NCBI GenBank assembly: GCA_001647635.1
Contig: CP014761.1
Coordinates: forward strand, 1,922,001-1,986,000
DNA length: 64,000 nt
Reading direction: 5' to 3'
Source: Leifsonia xyli
Lineage (GTDB): Bacteria > Actinomycetota > Actinomycetes > Actinomycetales > Microbacteriaceae
Of the stretch, positions 48,080 to 57,623 are shown piece after piece (position 1 is the stretch's first letter; each line of letters opens with the position of its first letter). A program made the translations under genes and the position numbers. The notes under the pieces are model-generated. The model did no database searches, was not told where the DNA came from, and saw only the letters and a program-made list of their open reading frames with translations.

Positions 48080-49701
48080 CCGCCGCCCGCGTCCGTCCCG
48101 TCCGTTCCGCGCTAGCGACCACGGCGGCCGTCGTCGTGCTGTTCGCCGCAGCGACGGCGCCCGGCGTGATCGCGTCCGGGTCCGCGCTGGCATTGGTCCG
48201 CATCCCGCTCGTCACCGTGCTCGCCCTGACCGTGCTGGCGTTCGTCCCGTGGCGCTGGCTGCGCCGCGTCATCGCCGCGGTCGTCGCCCTCGTGCTGGTC
48301 GCGGCGACCGTCAGCGCCGCACTGGACCGTGTCTTCACCGCAACGGTCGGGCGCCCCTTCGACCCCGTGTCCGGCTGGACGGAGCTCGTCGATGGCTACG
48401 GCGTGGTGCAGGACTCGGCCGGCGACCTCGGCGCGCTGCTCCTGCTCCTGCTCGTCGCTCTGCTCGCGGTCGCCGCGGTCGTCGGCGTCACCGCCTCCCT
48501 GCTCCGGCTCGCGCGGCTGCTCCGCCGCCACCTCCGCGCCACCGCCCTCGGCGCGGCCGCCGTGACGGCGGGATGGCTCGTCGTCGCCCTGGTGGGAGCC
48601 CAGCTCGTACCGGGCGAGCCGGTCGCCGCGGCCGATCCGCTCCCGACCGCAGCGGCGCGCGTCGCCCAGGTGGAGGCGGCCGGCCGCGACCAGGCGGTCT
48701 TCGCCCGGGAAGCCGCCACCGATCCGTACGCGGGTCTTCCCGCTTCGCAGCTCCTCACCGGGCTCCGCGGCAAGGACGTCATCGTCGCCTTCGTCGAGAG
48801 CTACGGCCAGGTCGCGGTCCAGGGCAGCTCGTTCTCCCCCGGTGTGGACGCCGTCCTGCGACAGGGGAACGCGCAGCTCGCTGCTCACGGCTACAGCGAA
48901 CGCAGCGCGTTCCTCGACTCCCCCACCTTCGGCGGCGTCAGCTGGCTCGCGCACTCCACGCTCCAGACCGGCCTGTGGATCGACAGCCAGCAGAAGTACG
49001 ACCAGATCACCTCCGGTAATCGCTTCACCCTGGCCACCGCCTTCCGGAAAGCCGGCTGGGACACCTTCAGCGACGTCCCGTCCGACACCAAGCCGTGGCC
49101 CGTCGGCACGGACTTCTACCGGTTCGGGACGCAGCTCAACGCGAAGAACGTCGGCTATCGGGGACCGAAGTTCAGCTACGCCCGCATCCCCGACCAGTAC
49201 ACGCTGGCGCACTTCGACCGGACCGTGCTGGAAAAGCCGCACGCGCCGGTCATGGCGGAGATCGACCTCGTCTCGTCGCACACGCCCTGGACCCCGCTCC
49301 CGAAGCTCGTCCCGTGGAATGCGATCGGCGACGGCTCCGTCTACGATCCGCAGCCGGCAGAAGGTCTCAGCCCCGGCGTCGCCTGGCAGGACGCGGCCCG
49401 CGTGCAGCAGCTCTACGGCCAGTCGGTGCAGTACTCCCTCGGCTCGCTGTTCTCCTTCCTCACCGAGACCCACGACCCGAACCTGGTCCTCGTCGTGCTC
49501 GGCGACCACCAGCCCGCCACGATCGTCAGCGGCGAGGGCGCGAACCACGAGGTGCCCGTCAGCGTCATCGCGAAGGACCCTGCGGTGATGGAGCGGATCG
49601 CCTCCTGGAAGTGGGAGCCGGGGATGCTGCCGTCGACCTCGGCGCCCGTCTGGCGAATGGATGCGTTCCGCAACCGCTTCCTGGACGCCTTCGGCGGGTG
49701 A
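48076..49701 (+). CDS. LTA-synthase/sulfatase-like membrane protein (operon gene 7)
   Basis: Encodes 541 residues from a GTG at 48076 (GTGA overlap). Four membrane helices in the first 190 residues precede a large extracellular alkaline-phosphatase-like domain with VIVAFVESYGQV near 237 and VVLGDHQPAT near 475. The Thr or Ser nucleophile position of sulfatases and LtaS is not obvious (GVSWLAHSTLQTG may hold it). It probably transfers or removes a phosphoalcohol group outside the cell, using the product flipped by gene 5. Confidence 0.8.
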   Translation: MTAARVRPVRSALATTAAVVVLFAAATAPGVIASGSALALVRIPLVTVLALTVLAFVPWRWLRRVIAAVVALVLVAATVSAALDRVFTATVGRPFDPVSGWTELVDGYGVVQDSAGDLGALLLLLLVALLAVAAVVGVTASLLRLARLLRRHLRATALGAAAVTAGWLVVALVGAQLVPGEPVAAADPLPTAAARVAQVEAAGRDQAVFAREAATDPYAGLPASQLLTGLRGKDVIVAFVESYGQVAVQGSSFSPGVDAVLRQGNAQLAAHGYSERSAFLDSPTFGGVSWLAHSTLQTGLWIDSQQKYDQITSGNRFTLATAFRKAGWDTFSDVPSDTKPWPVGTDFYRFGTQLNAKNVGYRGPKFSYARIPDQYTLAHFDRTVLEKPHAPVMAEIDLVSSHTPWTPLPKLVPWNAIGDGSVYDPQPAEGLSPGVAWQDAARVQQLYGQSVQYSLGSLFSFLTETHDPNLVLVVLGDHQPATIVSGEGANHEVPVSVIAKDPAVMERIASWKWEPGMLPSTSAPVWRMDAFRNRFLDAFGG

Positions 49702-49710
49702 TGCCGCCGT

Positions 49711-50889
49711 TCAGGGCTCGGACGGGAACGACCGCCGGGCCACCAGTACGATCACCAGGCCCACGAGCACGAGCGCCGCACCTGCGTACGGCAGCCACCC
49801 GGCGCCGGGCCCGGCGAGCACCGCGGCGCCGATCGCCGCGCCTCCGCCGATCCCGATGTTCGCCGTCGAGTTGACGAGCGCGCCGACCACCTCCGGGGTC
49901 GCGCCGCGGGTGCGGATGGCGGCGGTCTGGAACACCGACGCCACCCCGCCGAATGCGGCGCCCCAGAACGCGGCCGCGGCGAGCGTCCCGCCGAGAGTTG
50001 GGAACACGAGCCCCACCGCGACCAGCGCCAGGGTCAGGACGCTCAGCAGCACCAGGACCACGAAGCGCGGCCGCCTGTCGAGCATGGACCCCGCGAACCA
50101 CGTCCCGAGCAGTCCGACCGCGCCGAGCCCCAGCAGGACCGGGCCGATCCCCGCCTCCGGCAGCCCTGCGCCGAGGAGCAGCACCGACACGAAGGTGTAG
50201 ACCGTGAACTGCCCCAGGTAGACCACGGCGTTGGCGGTGGACACGATCCCGAGCCGCACGCGACGCGCTCCGACCCCCGCGCCGGTGTGCTCCGTCCCCC
50301 CGCCGGGGACCGCCGGCAGCAGAACGAGCACGAACACCACCGTGAGCGCGCACACGCCCGCCAGCACCCCGAAGGCGGCCCGCCAACCGACCGCGTTCCC
50401 GAGCGACGTCGAGAGCGGCACACCGAGCACGAATCCCGCCGCCGCACCCGCCGTGACGATGGCGAGCGCCCGCCCCGTGAACGCCGGCCGGACCAGCCGC
50501 GAGGCGTAGCCGATGCTGACCGAGAAGAACAGGGCATGGGCGATACCGCCGAAGGCGCGCCCGGCCGCCAGCACTCCGAAGTCCGGCGCCACGGCGACGA
50601 GCGCGTTGCTGATCGTGTAGCCCACGATCGTGGAGGTCAGCAGTACCTTGCGCGACACCCGGGCCGTGGACAGCGTCAGCGGCACGGCGAGCACGGCCAC
50701 CATGAACGCGTACACCGTCACCAGCAGACCGGTCACCGAGTCGCTGACCCCGATGTCGCGCCCGATCGCCGGGAGCACACCGACGGGGAGCATCTCAGTG
50801 GTGACCGCGAGGAACGTGGCGACGGTCAGCGCGACGAGTCCGCCGGCGGCCTGGCGGAGGGTCCCGGGATCCCAGGCGGCGGCGGGCAT
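49711..50889 (-). CDS. MFS transporter, DHA1-like
   Basis: Encodes 392 residues with twelve membrane helices. The start VALTVATFLAVTTEMLPVGVLPAIGRDIGVSDSVTG matches sugar-efflux and nucleoside-type DHA1 exporters. LSTARVSRKVLLTS follows helix 2. It is convergent with the seven-gene operon, ten bases from its end, so it is a separate unit; whether it exports the operon product is open. Confidence 0.88.
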   Translation of the reverse strand: MPAAAWDPGTLRQAAGGLVALTVATFLAVTTEMLPVGVLPAIGRDIGVSDSVTGLLVTVYAFMVAVLAVPLTLSTARVSRKVLLTSTIVGYTISNALVAVAPDFGVLAAGRAFGGIAHALFFSVSIGYASRLVRPAFTGRALAIVTAGAAAGFVLGVPLSTSLGNAVGWRAAFGVLAGVCALTVVFVLVLLPAVPGGGTEHTGAGVGARRVRLGIVSTANAVVYLGQFTVYTFVSVLLLGAGLPEAGIGPVLLGLGAVGLLGTWFAGSMLDRRPRFVVLVLLSVLTLALVAVGLVFPTLGGTLAAAAFWGAAFGGVASVFQTAAIRTRGATPEVVGALVNSTANIGIGGGAAIGAAVLAGPGAGWLPYAGAALVLVGLVIVLVARRSFPSEP

Positions 50890-50988
50890 GAGCCGATGCT
50901 AGCGGCCGGTGAACCTTTCCCGCTGCCGCCTCGTGTTCCCCATGACGCCTTCGCCGGGTGGAGGCGCGAAGTGGAAGCGGGTAGAGAA

Positions 50989-51402
50989 ATGAGCGACAGC
51001 CGTCGGGGCATCCTGGGCCTCCCCTGGGTCATGCGCATCCTGAGCGCGATCCTCCTCGCGGCGGCGGGCGGGATCCACCTGTTCCTGGTCTTCGACGGGG
51101 TCGGCGGGATCCTCGGGGTGTTCTTCATCCTCAACGCGATCGCGGGCATCGTGCTCGCCATCGGGATGCTCGTCACGCGCGGCCGGCTCCTGCAAGCGGT
51201 CACCGTGCTCGGATTGCTGTTTCTGATCGCGAGCCTCGCCGCCCTGCTGCTCGCTCTCACGGTCGGGCTCTTCGGCATCACCGAGTCGTGGTCGTTCACA
51301 CTCGTCCCCGAGACGGTGATCGTCGAGTCCATCGGCATCGTGGTGCTGGCGATCGCGTCGGCGATGGTGCTGCGCGCGCGGGCGGTGCGGACGGTTGCCT
51401 GA
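50989..51402 (+). CDS. Four-helix membrane protein
   Basis: Encodes 137 residues from the ATG at 50989. Four membrane helices (ILSAILLAAAGGIHLFLVF, ILGVFFILNAIAGIVLAIGM, AVTVLGLLFLIASLAALLLAL, VIVESIGIVVLAIASAMVL). No family recognised. A short leader separates it from the divergent MFS gene. Confidence 0.65.
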   Translation: MSDSRRGILGLPWVMRILSAILLAAAGGIHLFLVFDGVGGILGVFFILNAIAGIVLAIGMLVTRGRLLQAVTVLGLLFLIASLAALLLALTVGLFGITESWSFTLVPETVIVESIGIVVLAIASAMVLRARAVRTVA

Positions 51403-51520
51403 GGGCCTCCTGCGCACCCTCTCCCAACGTCTCAGAACCGCTTGATCCCTCGGTGCCGCGCGTCTACCGTCCTCCGCCGAGCTCGCGTCCCCCAAGCGAG
51501 CTGCGATGGAAGAGGTACCG

Positions 51521-52372
51521 ATGTCGATACTGAAGAAGCTGATCGTCACCGCCGCGGCGGCGACCCTCGGGGCGTTCGCGCTCGCCGTTCCCGCGCAGGC
51601 GGGCACCGTGTCCGTGTCGCCTCCCGGCGCGAACGACTGGTCGTGCGTGCCGTCGGCCGCTCACCCGTATCCGGTGATCCTGGTGCCCGGCACGTTCGAG
51701 AGCATGGCCAAGAACTGGGCCACCATGTCGCCGAAGCTCAAGCAGGCCGGCTACTGCGTGTACGCGCTGGACTACGGCGAGTACAACGGCGTGGCGGCCT
51801 CCGGTCCGATCGCGCAGTCCGCTCAGCAGCTCGCACCGTTCGTGGACGCGGTGCTCGCCTCCACGAAGGCCTCGCAGGTCGACATCGTCGGGCACAGCCA
51901 GGGCGGGATGATGCCGCGCTACTACCTGGGCTTCCTCGGCGGCGCCAAGAAGGTGCACCAGCTGATCGGCATCGCACCCTCCAATCACGGCACCCGCGGC
52001 GTCATCGTCCCGGGCCCGGACGGCCTCCCCGCGCTGACCAGCGCCGACCCGAACGCGTGCCCGGCGTGCGCCGACCAGACGGCCGGGTCCGCCTTCCTGC
52101 AGAAGCTGAACTCCATCGGCGACACGGTGAAGGGTCCGAGCTACACCGTCATCTCGACCACGCACGACGAGGTCGTCACGCCCTACCAGAGCCAGGCGCT
52201 GGCCGGTTCGGCATCGCAGGTGACGAACCTCGTCATCCAGGACAAGTGTCCCGCCGACCCGATCGAGCACGACCAGACGCCCAACGATCCGGTGGTGCAG
52301 CAGCTGGTTCTGCAGGCCCTGAGCGTGCCGAACGGTCCGGCGAATCCGGCGTATCAGCCCAGCTGCGTGTAG
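51521..52372 (+). CDS. Secreted lipase (class 2 / EstA-like)
   Basis: Encodes 283 residues from the ATG at 51521 after AGAGG. Signal peptide in residues 1-27 ending at PAQA. The mature part has HPYPVILVPGTFES (oxyanion region) and the nucleophile GHSQGGMMPRYYLGF near Ser131. A Cys pair in ACPACADQ and the final Cys could form disulfides. It hydrolyses lipid esters outside the cell. Confidence 0.88.
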   Translation: MSILKKLIVTAAAATLGAFALAVPAQAGTVSVSPPGANDWSCVPSAAHPYPVILVPGTFESMAKNWATMSPKLKQAGYCVYALDYGEYNGVAASGPIAQSAQQLAPFVDAVLASTKASQVDIVGHSQGGMMPRYYLGFLGGAKKVHQLIGIAPSNHGTRGVIVPGPDGLPALTSADPNACPACADQTAGSAFLQKLNSIGDTVKGPSYTVISTTHDEVVTPYQSQALAGSASQVTNLVIQDKCPADPIEHDQTPNDPVVQQLVLQALSVPNGPANPAYQPSCV

Positions 52373-52512
52373 CGGCGGGAGCCCCTCACGGCGCGGAATC
52401 GGTTCCGGCGCTTTCAAAAACCTTCGGAATCCTTGGTCGGCACGCCTGAATACAAAGCTTTTCGTCGTGCGGCGGATCGTCTACGATTTGCTCACTGACG
52501 AAGGAGCCCCGA

Positions 52513-53592
52513 GTGCCCGAACTGCCCGCTATCCGGTTGACACAGCTGACCAAGCTCTTCGGCTCGGTCTCGGCCGTGGACCACCTGGACCTGGAGATCG
52601 CCGCGGGTGAGTTCTTCTCCATGCTGGGCCCGTCCGGGTCCGGCAAGACGACGGTGCTCCGCTGCATCGCCGGATTCGAGCAGCCGACCTCGGGCACGAT
52701 CGAGCTGTTCGGGCAGGATGTGACGGACAAGCCCGCCGCCTCCCGCCCGGTGAACACCGTGTTCCAGGACTACGCGCTGTTCCCGCACATGAACGTCCTC
52801 GAAAACGTCGCCTACGGGCTGCGCGTGCGCGGGGTCGCCCGGGCCGAGCGGCGCCGGCGGGCGATGGATGCGCTCGCCTCCGTCCGCCTCGAGGGCTTCG
52901 CCACTCGCAAGCCCTCGCAGCTGTCGGGCGGCCAGCGGCAGCGGGTGGCCCTCGCGCGGGCGACGGTGGTGCAGCCCAAGGCGCTGCTGCTCGACGAGCC
53001 GCTCGGCGCCCTCGACCTCAAGCTACGGCAGCAGATGCAGGTCGAGCTCAAGCAGCTGCAGCACGAGCTGGGCATCGCGTTCGTCTTCGTCACGCACGAC
53101 CAGGATGAGGCGCTGACGCTGTCCGACCGCATCGCCGTGTTCAACAACGGGCGGATCGAGCAGCTGGGGACGCCGCGCGAGCTCTACGAGCACCCGGTCT
53201 CCCGCTTCGTCGCGGACTTCGTCGGCACCTCGAACCTGTTCGACCGCGAGCACGCCCAGTCGGTGCTGCGCCGAGAGGGGGAGTTCTCCATCCGGCCGGA
53301 GAAGCTCACCCTGAGCACCGTGCCCGACTCCACGGGCTCGCCCACGGCCACCGGGACGCTCGTCGAGTCCGTCTACGCGGGCAACAGCATCCGCCGCGTC
53401 GTCGACCTGGATGCCGGACCGCGGATCTCCGTGCTGGAGCACAACGACCGCACGCACCGCGGCGAGCTCGACCGCGGCACCCGCGTGCACGTCTCGTGGA
53501 ACGACGACGACCTCCGGGAGCTGGCGGGCGCCGCCCCGGACACCGCAGACGTACCTCCCAGCAGAGGTGAAGAAGAGAGGCAAGAATCATGA
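52513..53592 (+). CDS. potA: Spermidine/putrescine-type ABC transporter ATPase
   Basis: Encodes 359 residues from a GTG at 52513. Walker A GPSGSGKTT at 39-47, signature LSGGQRQRVALARA, Walker B LLLDEPLGALDLK and the His switch VFVTHDQDEAL are all present. The C-terminal TOBE-like domain follows (about 255-345). It powers uptake with the three genes that follow by ATGA overlaps. The close PotA match suggests polyamine uptake, but related opine and phosphonate systems cannot be excluded. Confidence 0.92.
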   Translation: MPELPAIRLTQLTKLFGSVSAVDHLDLEIAAGEFFSMLGPSGSGKTTVLRCIAGFEQPTSGTIELFGQDVTDKPAASRPVNTVFQDYALFPHMNVLENVAYGLRVRGVARAERRRRAMDALASVRLEGFATRKPSQLSGGQRQRVALARATVVQPKALLLDEPLGALDLKLRQQMQVELKQLQHELGIAFVFVTHDQDEALTLSDRIAVFNNGRIEQLGTPRELYEHPVSRFVADFVGTSNLFDREHAQSVLRREGEFSIRPEKLTLSTVPDSTGSPTATGTLVESVYAGNSIRRVVDLDAGPRISVLEHNDRTHRGELDRGTRVHVSWNDDDLRELAGAAPDTADVPPSRGEEERQES

Positions 53593-54797
53593 TCCGTTCA
53601 ACGAAGCGCGTCATGCGCCCGGCCGCCGCACTCGCGGCCGCGTCTGCGGCCCTTCTGGTGCTGGCCGCGTGCTCCAGCGGCGGCTCGAGTGGAGGCGGTT
53701 CCGCGTCCGTGCCGAACGTCCCGATGGCGAAGAAGCTCGGCGCCAACGAGGGACAGCTGAACATCATCGTCTGGGCGGGTTACGCCGAGGACGGCAGCAA
53801 CGACCCGAGCGTCGACTGGGTCACGCCGTTCGAGAAGCAGACGGGCTGCCAGGTCAACGCGAAGGTCGCAGGCACGTCCGACGAGATGGTGCAGCTGATG
53901 CGCACCGGCGGGTACGACGGCGTCTCGGCGTCGGGTGACGCCACCCTCCGCCTCGTCTACGGCGGTCAGGTCGCCCCGGTGAACACGAAGCTGGTGCCGA
54001 ACTACGCGACGATCTCCGACTTCCTCAAGAAGAAGGCCTGGAACTCGGTCGACGGGCAGATGTACGGCATCCCCCACGGCTGGGGCGCGAACGTGCTGAT
54101 GTACAACAAGGCCACCGTCACGCCCGCCCCGGACTCGTGGTCGGCCGTGTTCGACGACGCATCGAAGTACGCCGGCAAGGTCACCGCGTACGACTCCCCG
54201 ATCTACATCGCCGACGCTGCCCTCTACCTGATGGCGCATGATAAGTCGCTCGAAATCAAGGACCCGTACTCGCTCACCGAGAAGCAGCTGGATGCCGCGG
54301 TCGACCTGCTGAAGAAGCAGAAGGCCAACATCGGTGAGTACTGGTCCGACTACACCAAGTCGGTGCAGTCGTTCGAGTCGGGCAGCAGCGAGGTCGGGAC
54401 GTCCTGGCAGGTGATCGCCAACCTCATCCAGAGCGACGGCAAGGTCCAGGTGGGCACGACCGTCCCCAAGGAGGGCTCGACCGGGTGGTCGGACACCTGG
54501 ATGATCTCGTCGAAGGCGAAGCACCCGAACTGCATGTACCGGTGGATGGACTGGATCACGTCCCCGAAGACGAACGCCCAGGTCGCCGAGTGGTTCGGTG
54601 AGGCGCCGGCGCAGACCAAGGCGTGCGACGAGACGACCGACCCGTCCTTCTGCACCACCTACCACGCGACCGACGCCGACTACGCGTCCAAGATCCACTA
54701 CTGGACGACGCCGCAGAAGAAGTGCGTGGACGGCAGCGGGACGAACTGCACCGCCTACAGCGAGTGGGTCAACAAGTGGCAGGAGATCAAGGGATGA
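53589..54797 (+). CDS. potD: PotD-like substrate-binding lipoprotein
   Basis: Encodes 402 residues. Signal peptide with lipobox LAACSSGG near 28, then a Gly/Ser linker. The binding protein begins QLNIIVWAGYAEDGS. YGIPHGWGANVLMYN and SDTWMISSKAKHPNC are typical of PotD-type proteins. Four Cys in the C-terminal region may form disulfides. It presents substrate to PotBC outside the membrane. Confidence 0.9.
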   Translation: MIRSTKRVMRPAAALAAASAALLVLAACSSGGSSGGGSASVPNVPMAKKLGANEGQLNIIVWAGYAEDGSNDPSVDWVTPFEKQTGCQVNAKVAGTSDEMVQLMRTGGYDGVSASGDATLRLVYGGQVAPVNTKLVPNYATISDFLKKKAWNSVDGQMYGIPHGWGANVLMYNKATVTPAPDSWSAVFDDASKYAGKVTAYDSPIYIADAALYLMAHDKSLEIKDPYSLTEKQLDAAVDLLKKQKANIGEYWSDYTKSVQSFESGSSEVGTSWQVIANLIQSDGKVQVGTTVPKEGSTGWSDTWMISSKAKHPNCMYRWMDWITSPKTNAQVAEWFGEAPAQTKACDETTDPSFCTTYHATDADYASKIHYWTTPQKKCVDGSGTNCTAYSEWVNKWQEIKG

Positions 54798-55612
54798 GGG
54801 CTCGCCTGAGCCTCGTGCTCGGGCCGCCCCTTCTCTGGCTCGTCGTCATCTATCTGGGCTCGATCGCCGTCCTGCTGGTCTCCTCCTTCTGGACGGTGGA
54901 CGGGTTCACGGGTGCGGTCGTCCCGACGTTCACGCTGGAGAACTACGCGACGCTGTTCACGGATCCGCTCTACGGCACCGTCGCGCTGCGAACGCTCCTG
55001 GTGTCGCTCGGGGTGACGCTCATCGACGCCGTGATCGCCTTCCCGATCGCGCTGTACATCGCGAAGGTGGCCAAGCCGAGCCGTCGCGCCCTCTACCTGG
55101 TGGCGGTGACGACGCCGCTGTGGGCGAGCTACCTGGTGAAGGCGTACGCCTGGCGCATCCTCGTGGAGCCGGGCGGGCCCATCGCGGTCGCGACCGGCGG
55201 CTACACACCCGGGTTCGGGCTGCCGGCGACGATCATGACGCTGGCCTACCTGTGGCTGCCGTACATGATCATCCCCGTCTACGCCGGCTTCGACCGGGTG
55301 CCGGACTCGCTGTTCGAGGCGAGCTACGACCTGGGCGCGTCCACCTGGCGGACGATCCGCACGGTCGCTTTCCCGCTGGTGTTCCCGGCGATCGTTGCCG
55401 GCTCGATCTTCACGTTCGCCCTCAGCTTCGGCGATTACATCGCGGTCGGGATCGTCGGCGGCAAGACGCAGCTGCTCGCCAACCTCATCTACGGGCAGCT
55501 CGTCACGGCGAACAATCAACCGCTGGCGGCGGCGCTGTCCGTCATACCGCTCGTGGCGGTCGTGCTGTATCTGCTCGCGGTCCGCCGCACCGGTGCATTG
55601 GAGAACGTATGA
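54794..55612 (+). CDS. potB: PotB-like permease
   Basis: Encodes 272 residues from the ATG at 54794 (ATGA overlap). Six membrane helices; the EAA loop contact to the ATPase reads EASYDLGASTWRTIRTVAFPLV near 190. First permease of the transporter. Confidence 0.92.
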   Translation: MRARLSLVLGPPLLWLVVIYLGSIAVLLVSSFWTVDGFTGAVVPTFTLENYATLFTDPLYGTVALRTLLVSLGVTLIDAVIAFPIALYIAKVAKPSRRALYLVAVTTPLWASYLVKAYAWRILVEPGGPIAVATGGYTPGFGLPATIMTLAYLWLPYMIIPVYAGFDRVPDSLFEASYDLGASTWRTIRTVAFPLVFPAIVAGSIFTFALSFGDYIAVGIVGGKTQLLANLIYGQLVTANNQPLAAALSVIPLVAVVLYLLAVRRTGALENV

Positions 55613-56423
55613 AGCTCTTGTCGACACCGGCCCGGATCATCACCGGGGTCTGCATGCTGCTCGGCCTGGTGATCCTCTACGTGCCGCTGCTCCTGATCGT
55701 GCTCAACTCGTTCAACAGCTCGCGCACGTTCTCCTTCCCGCCTCCCGGCTTCACGCTGCAGTGGTGGGAGGACGCGTTCCACTCGCGCGGCGCGGCGGAT
55801 GCGCTGGCCACCTCGGTGCTCTGCGGGCTGTGCGCGGCGGCCATCGCCCTGGTGCTCGGGACGATGGCCGCGTTCGCGGTGCAGCGCTTCCAGTTCTTCG
55901 GGCGGCAGAGCATCAACTTCCTGGTCGTCCTGCCCATCACGCTGCCCGGCATCGTGACGGGCATCGCGCTCGCGTCGACGTTCACCACCGTCCTCGGGCC
56001 GCTCGGCGTGACCCTGGGGATCGCGACGGTGATCATCGGTCACGCCACCTTCTGCATCGTGATCGTCTACAACAACGTGCAGGCGCGGCTGCGGCGGATG
56101 GGCAGCTCTCTCGAGGAGGCGTCGGGCGACCTCGGGGCGCGCGGGTGGCAGACGTTCCTGTGGGTGACGCTGCCGCAGGTCCGCGGCGCCCTCGCCGCCG
56201 GCGTGCTGCTCGCCTTCGCGCTGAGCTTCGACGAGATCGTGGTCACGACCTTCACCGCGGGACCGGCCGTGCAGACGCTCCCGATCTGGATCTTCCAGAA
56301 CCTCTTCCGGCCGAATCAGGCACCGGTGGTGAACGTGGTGGCGGCTGTGCTGACGATCCTCGCGATCATCCCGGTGTGGTTGTCGCAGCGGCTGGCGGGG
56401 ACTCGGTCACGAGCCGGGTGTGA
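55609..56423 (+). CDS. potC: PotC-like permease, probable 3' frameshift
   Basis: Starts at ATG 55609 (ATGA overlap). Six membrane helices and the EAA loop EEASGDLGARGWQTFLWVTLPQVRG. As written the frame does not stop where PotC should but runs on to 57051 through antisense DNA of the next two genes, giving a 480-residue product with an unrelated basic tail. Adding one G in the run CTGGCGGGGACT (about 56395-56401) would end the protein at 56423 (GDSVTSRV), 271 residues, the normal length. I give the restored end. Confidence 0.85.
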
Positions 56424-56793
56424 GGGGCGCGGGACGCGCGAACAGGTTCACCACGTTGCCATCCGGGTCGCGCACGAGCGCGGAGCGGTTGCCCCACGGC
56501 ATCGTGGTCGGCGGCAGGACGACGTCCGCCTCCGCCACTCCGAGCCGCTCGAACTCGGCGTCGACGTCGTGCACCTCGAACTCGACGATGACCGAGCGGT
56601 TCGCCGCAGGGCCGACAGCGCCGTCGAGCATCGCCACGGTGGCGGTGCTCGCGATGGCGAGCGTGGCGCCCTCTCCCGCGAACTGGGCGAAGACGGGCGC
56701 AGGCCGCTCGGCGGGCCGGTCGAGCACGCGCTCGTAGAACGCGGCGAGGCGCTCGACGTCTTCGGTGACGATGCGGATGGATGCGAACGACAT
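56407..56793 (-). CDS. VOC-family (glyoxalase-like) protein
   Basis: Encodes 128 residues from the ATG at 56793, six bases after AGGAG. FASIRIVTEDVERLAAFYERVL starts the first beta-alpha-beta unit, and NRSALVRDPDGNVVNLFARP closes the second, with metal-ligand-type residues. Function unspecific: lyase, dioxygenase or binding protein. It converges with potC, overlapping its restored end by 17 bp. Confidence 0.85.
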   Translation of the reverse strand: MSFASIRIVTEDVERLAAFYERVLDRPAERPAPVFAQFAGEGATLAIASTATVAMLDGAVGPAANRSVIVEFEVHDVDAEFERLGVAEADVVLPPTTMPWGNRSALVRDPDGNVVNLFARPAPLTPGS

Positions 56794-56887
56794 GACGATC
56801 TCCTGACTGACGGTGCGCCGGCGCTCGGCGACGTCTGCAGCCTGCACGAGTGCGGCGACACCGTCCTGTCGGTGTTTCTGCAGGTGG

Positions 56888-57592
56888 TCAGCGCAGCTCG
56901 TCGACGACCGGGCGCAGGGTGCCGAACGGGATGTCCAGGTCCTCGCGGCTCAGCGTGCGTCGCGGCGGCCGCTCGTCCGTCAGCTCGATCGAGACGATAC
57001 GGTCGCCGCGGAACGCGCGCACCCCATCCCGCAACCGGCACCATCCGATGAGGTACCAGGTGTCGCCCTTCACGATCGAGCCCAGCGGTTCGACGTCCCG
57101 GCTGCTCGCCTGGCCGGCGCGGTCGCGGTAGCCGAGGCGGATGACGCGGTCGGAGCGCAGCGACGCGGCCAGCTCCGGGACGACCGGCGCCCGCTCCTCC
57201 TCGGGTTCGAGCAGGTGGATGCGAGAGGCGGCGACGGTCGCCCGCCGCGCCTCCTCGTCGGGCATCACGGCCAGGATCTTCCGCATGGCCGTCGTCGCGG
57301 CCGACCCGAGCGGGCCGCCCCGAAGCCGCCCCAGGCCGACGAGGAGCGCCAGCGCCTCGTCGGCGGTGAAGCTCGCCGGAGGCAGCGTGGCCGCGGCGTC
57401 GAGCGTGAACCCGCCGGCGCGGCCGCTCTCCGCCCAGATCGGCACCCCAGCCTCCTGGAGCGCCGCGAGGTCGCGCTCGATGGTGCGGGTGGACACGGCG
57501 AACCGCTCCGCGAGCCAGCGCGCGCTGCGCATCCGGGGCGCCACCCCGCGGAGCTCCTCGACGAGGGCGTACAGGCGGTCGGTGCGGTTCAC
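56888..57592 (-). CDS. WYL-domain transcriptional regulator (YafY-like)
   Basis: Encodes 234 residues from a GTG at 57592. N-terminal HTH: RSARWLAERFAVSTRTIERDLAALQEAG. The WYL domain spans about 135-205, with GDTWYLIGWCRLRDGVRAFRGDRI. Such proteins often respond to DNA damage or small ligands. It may control the neighbouring VOC gene 94 bp downstream. Confidence 0.88.
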   Translation of the reverse strand: MNRTDRLYALVEELRGVAPRMRSARWLAERFAVSTRTIERDLAALQEAGVPIWAESGRAGGFTLDAAATLPPASFTADEALALLVGLGRLRGGPLGSAATTAMRKILAVMPDEEARRATVAASRIHLLEPEEERAPVVPELAASLRSDRVIRLGYRDRAGQASSRDVEPLGSIVKGDTWYLIGWCRLRDGVRAFRGDRIVSIELTDERPPRRTLSREDLDIPFGTLRPVVDELR

Positions 57593-57623
57593 ACCCCTAT
57601 CCTGTCCGCCACCGCCGACGCCG

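Noticed and set aside
56424-57051. C-terminal extension of potC as a real fusion domain
   Set aside because: The extension is the antisense reading of the VOC and WYL genes, is basic and low-complexity, and disappears with one restored base.
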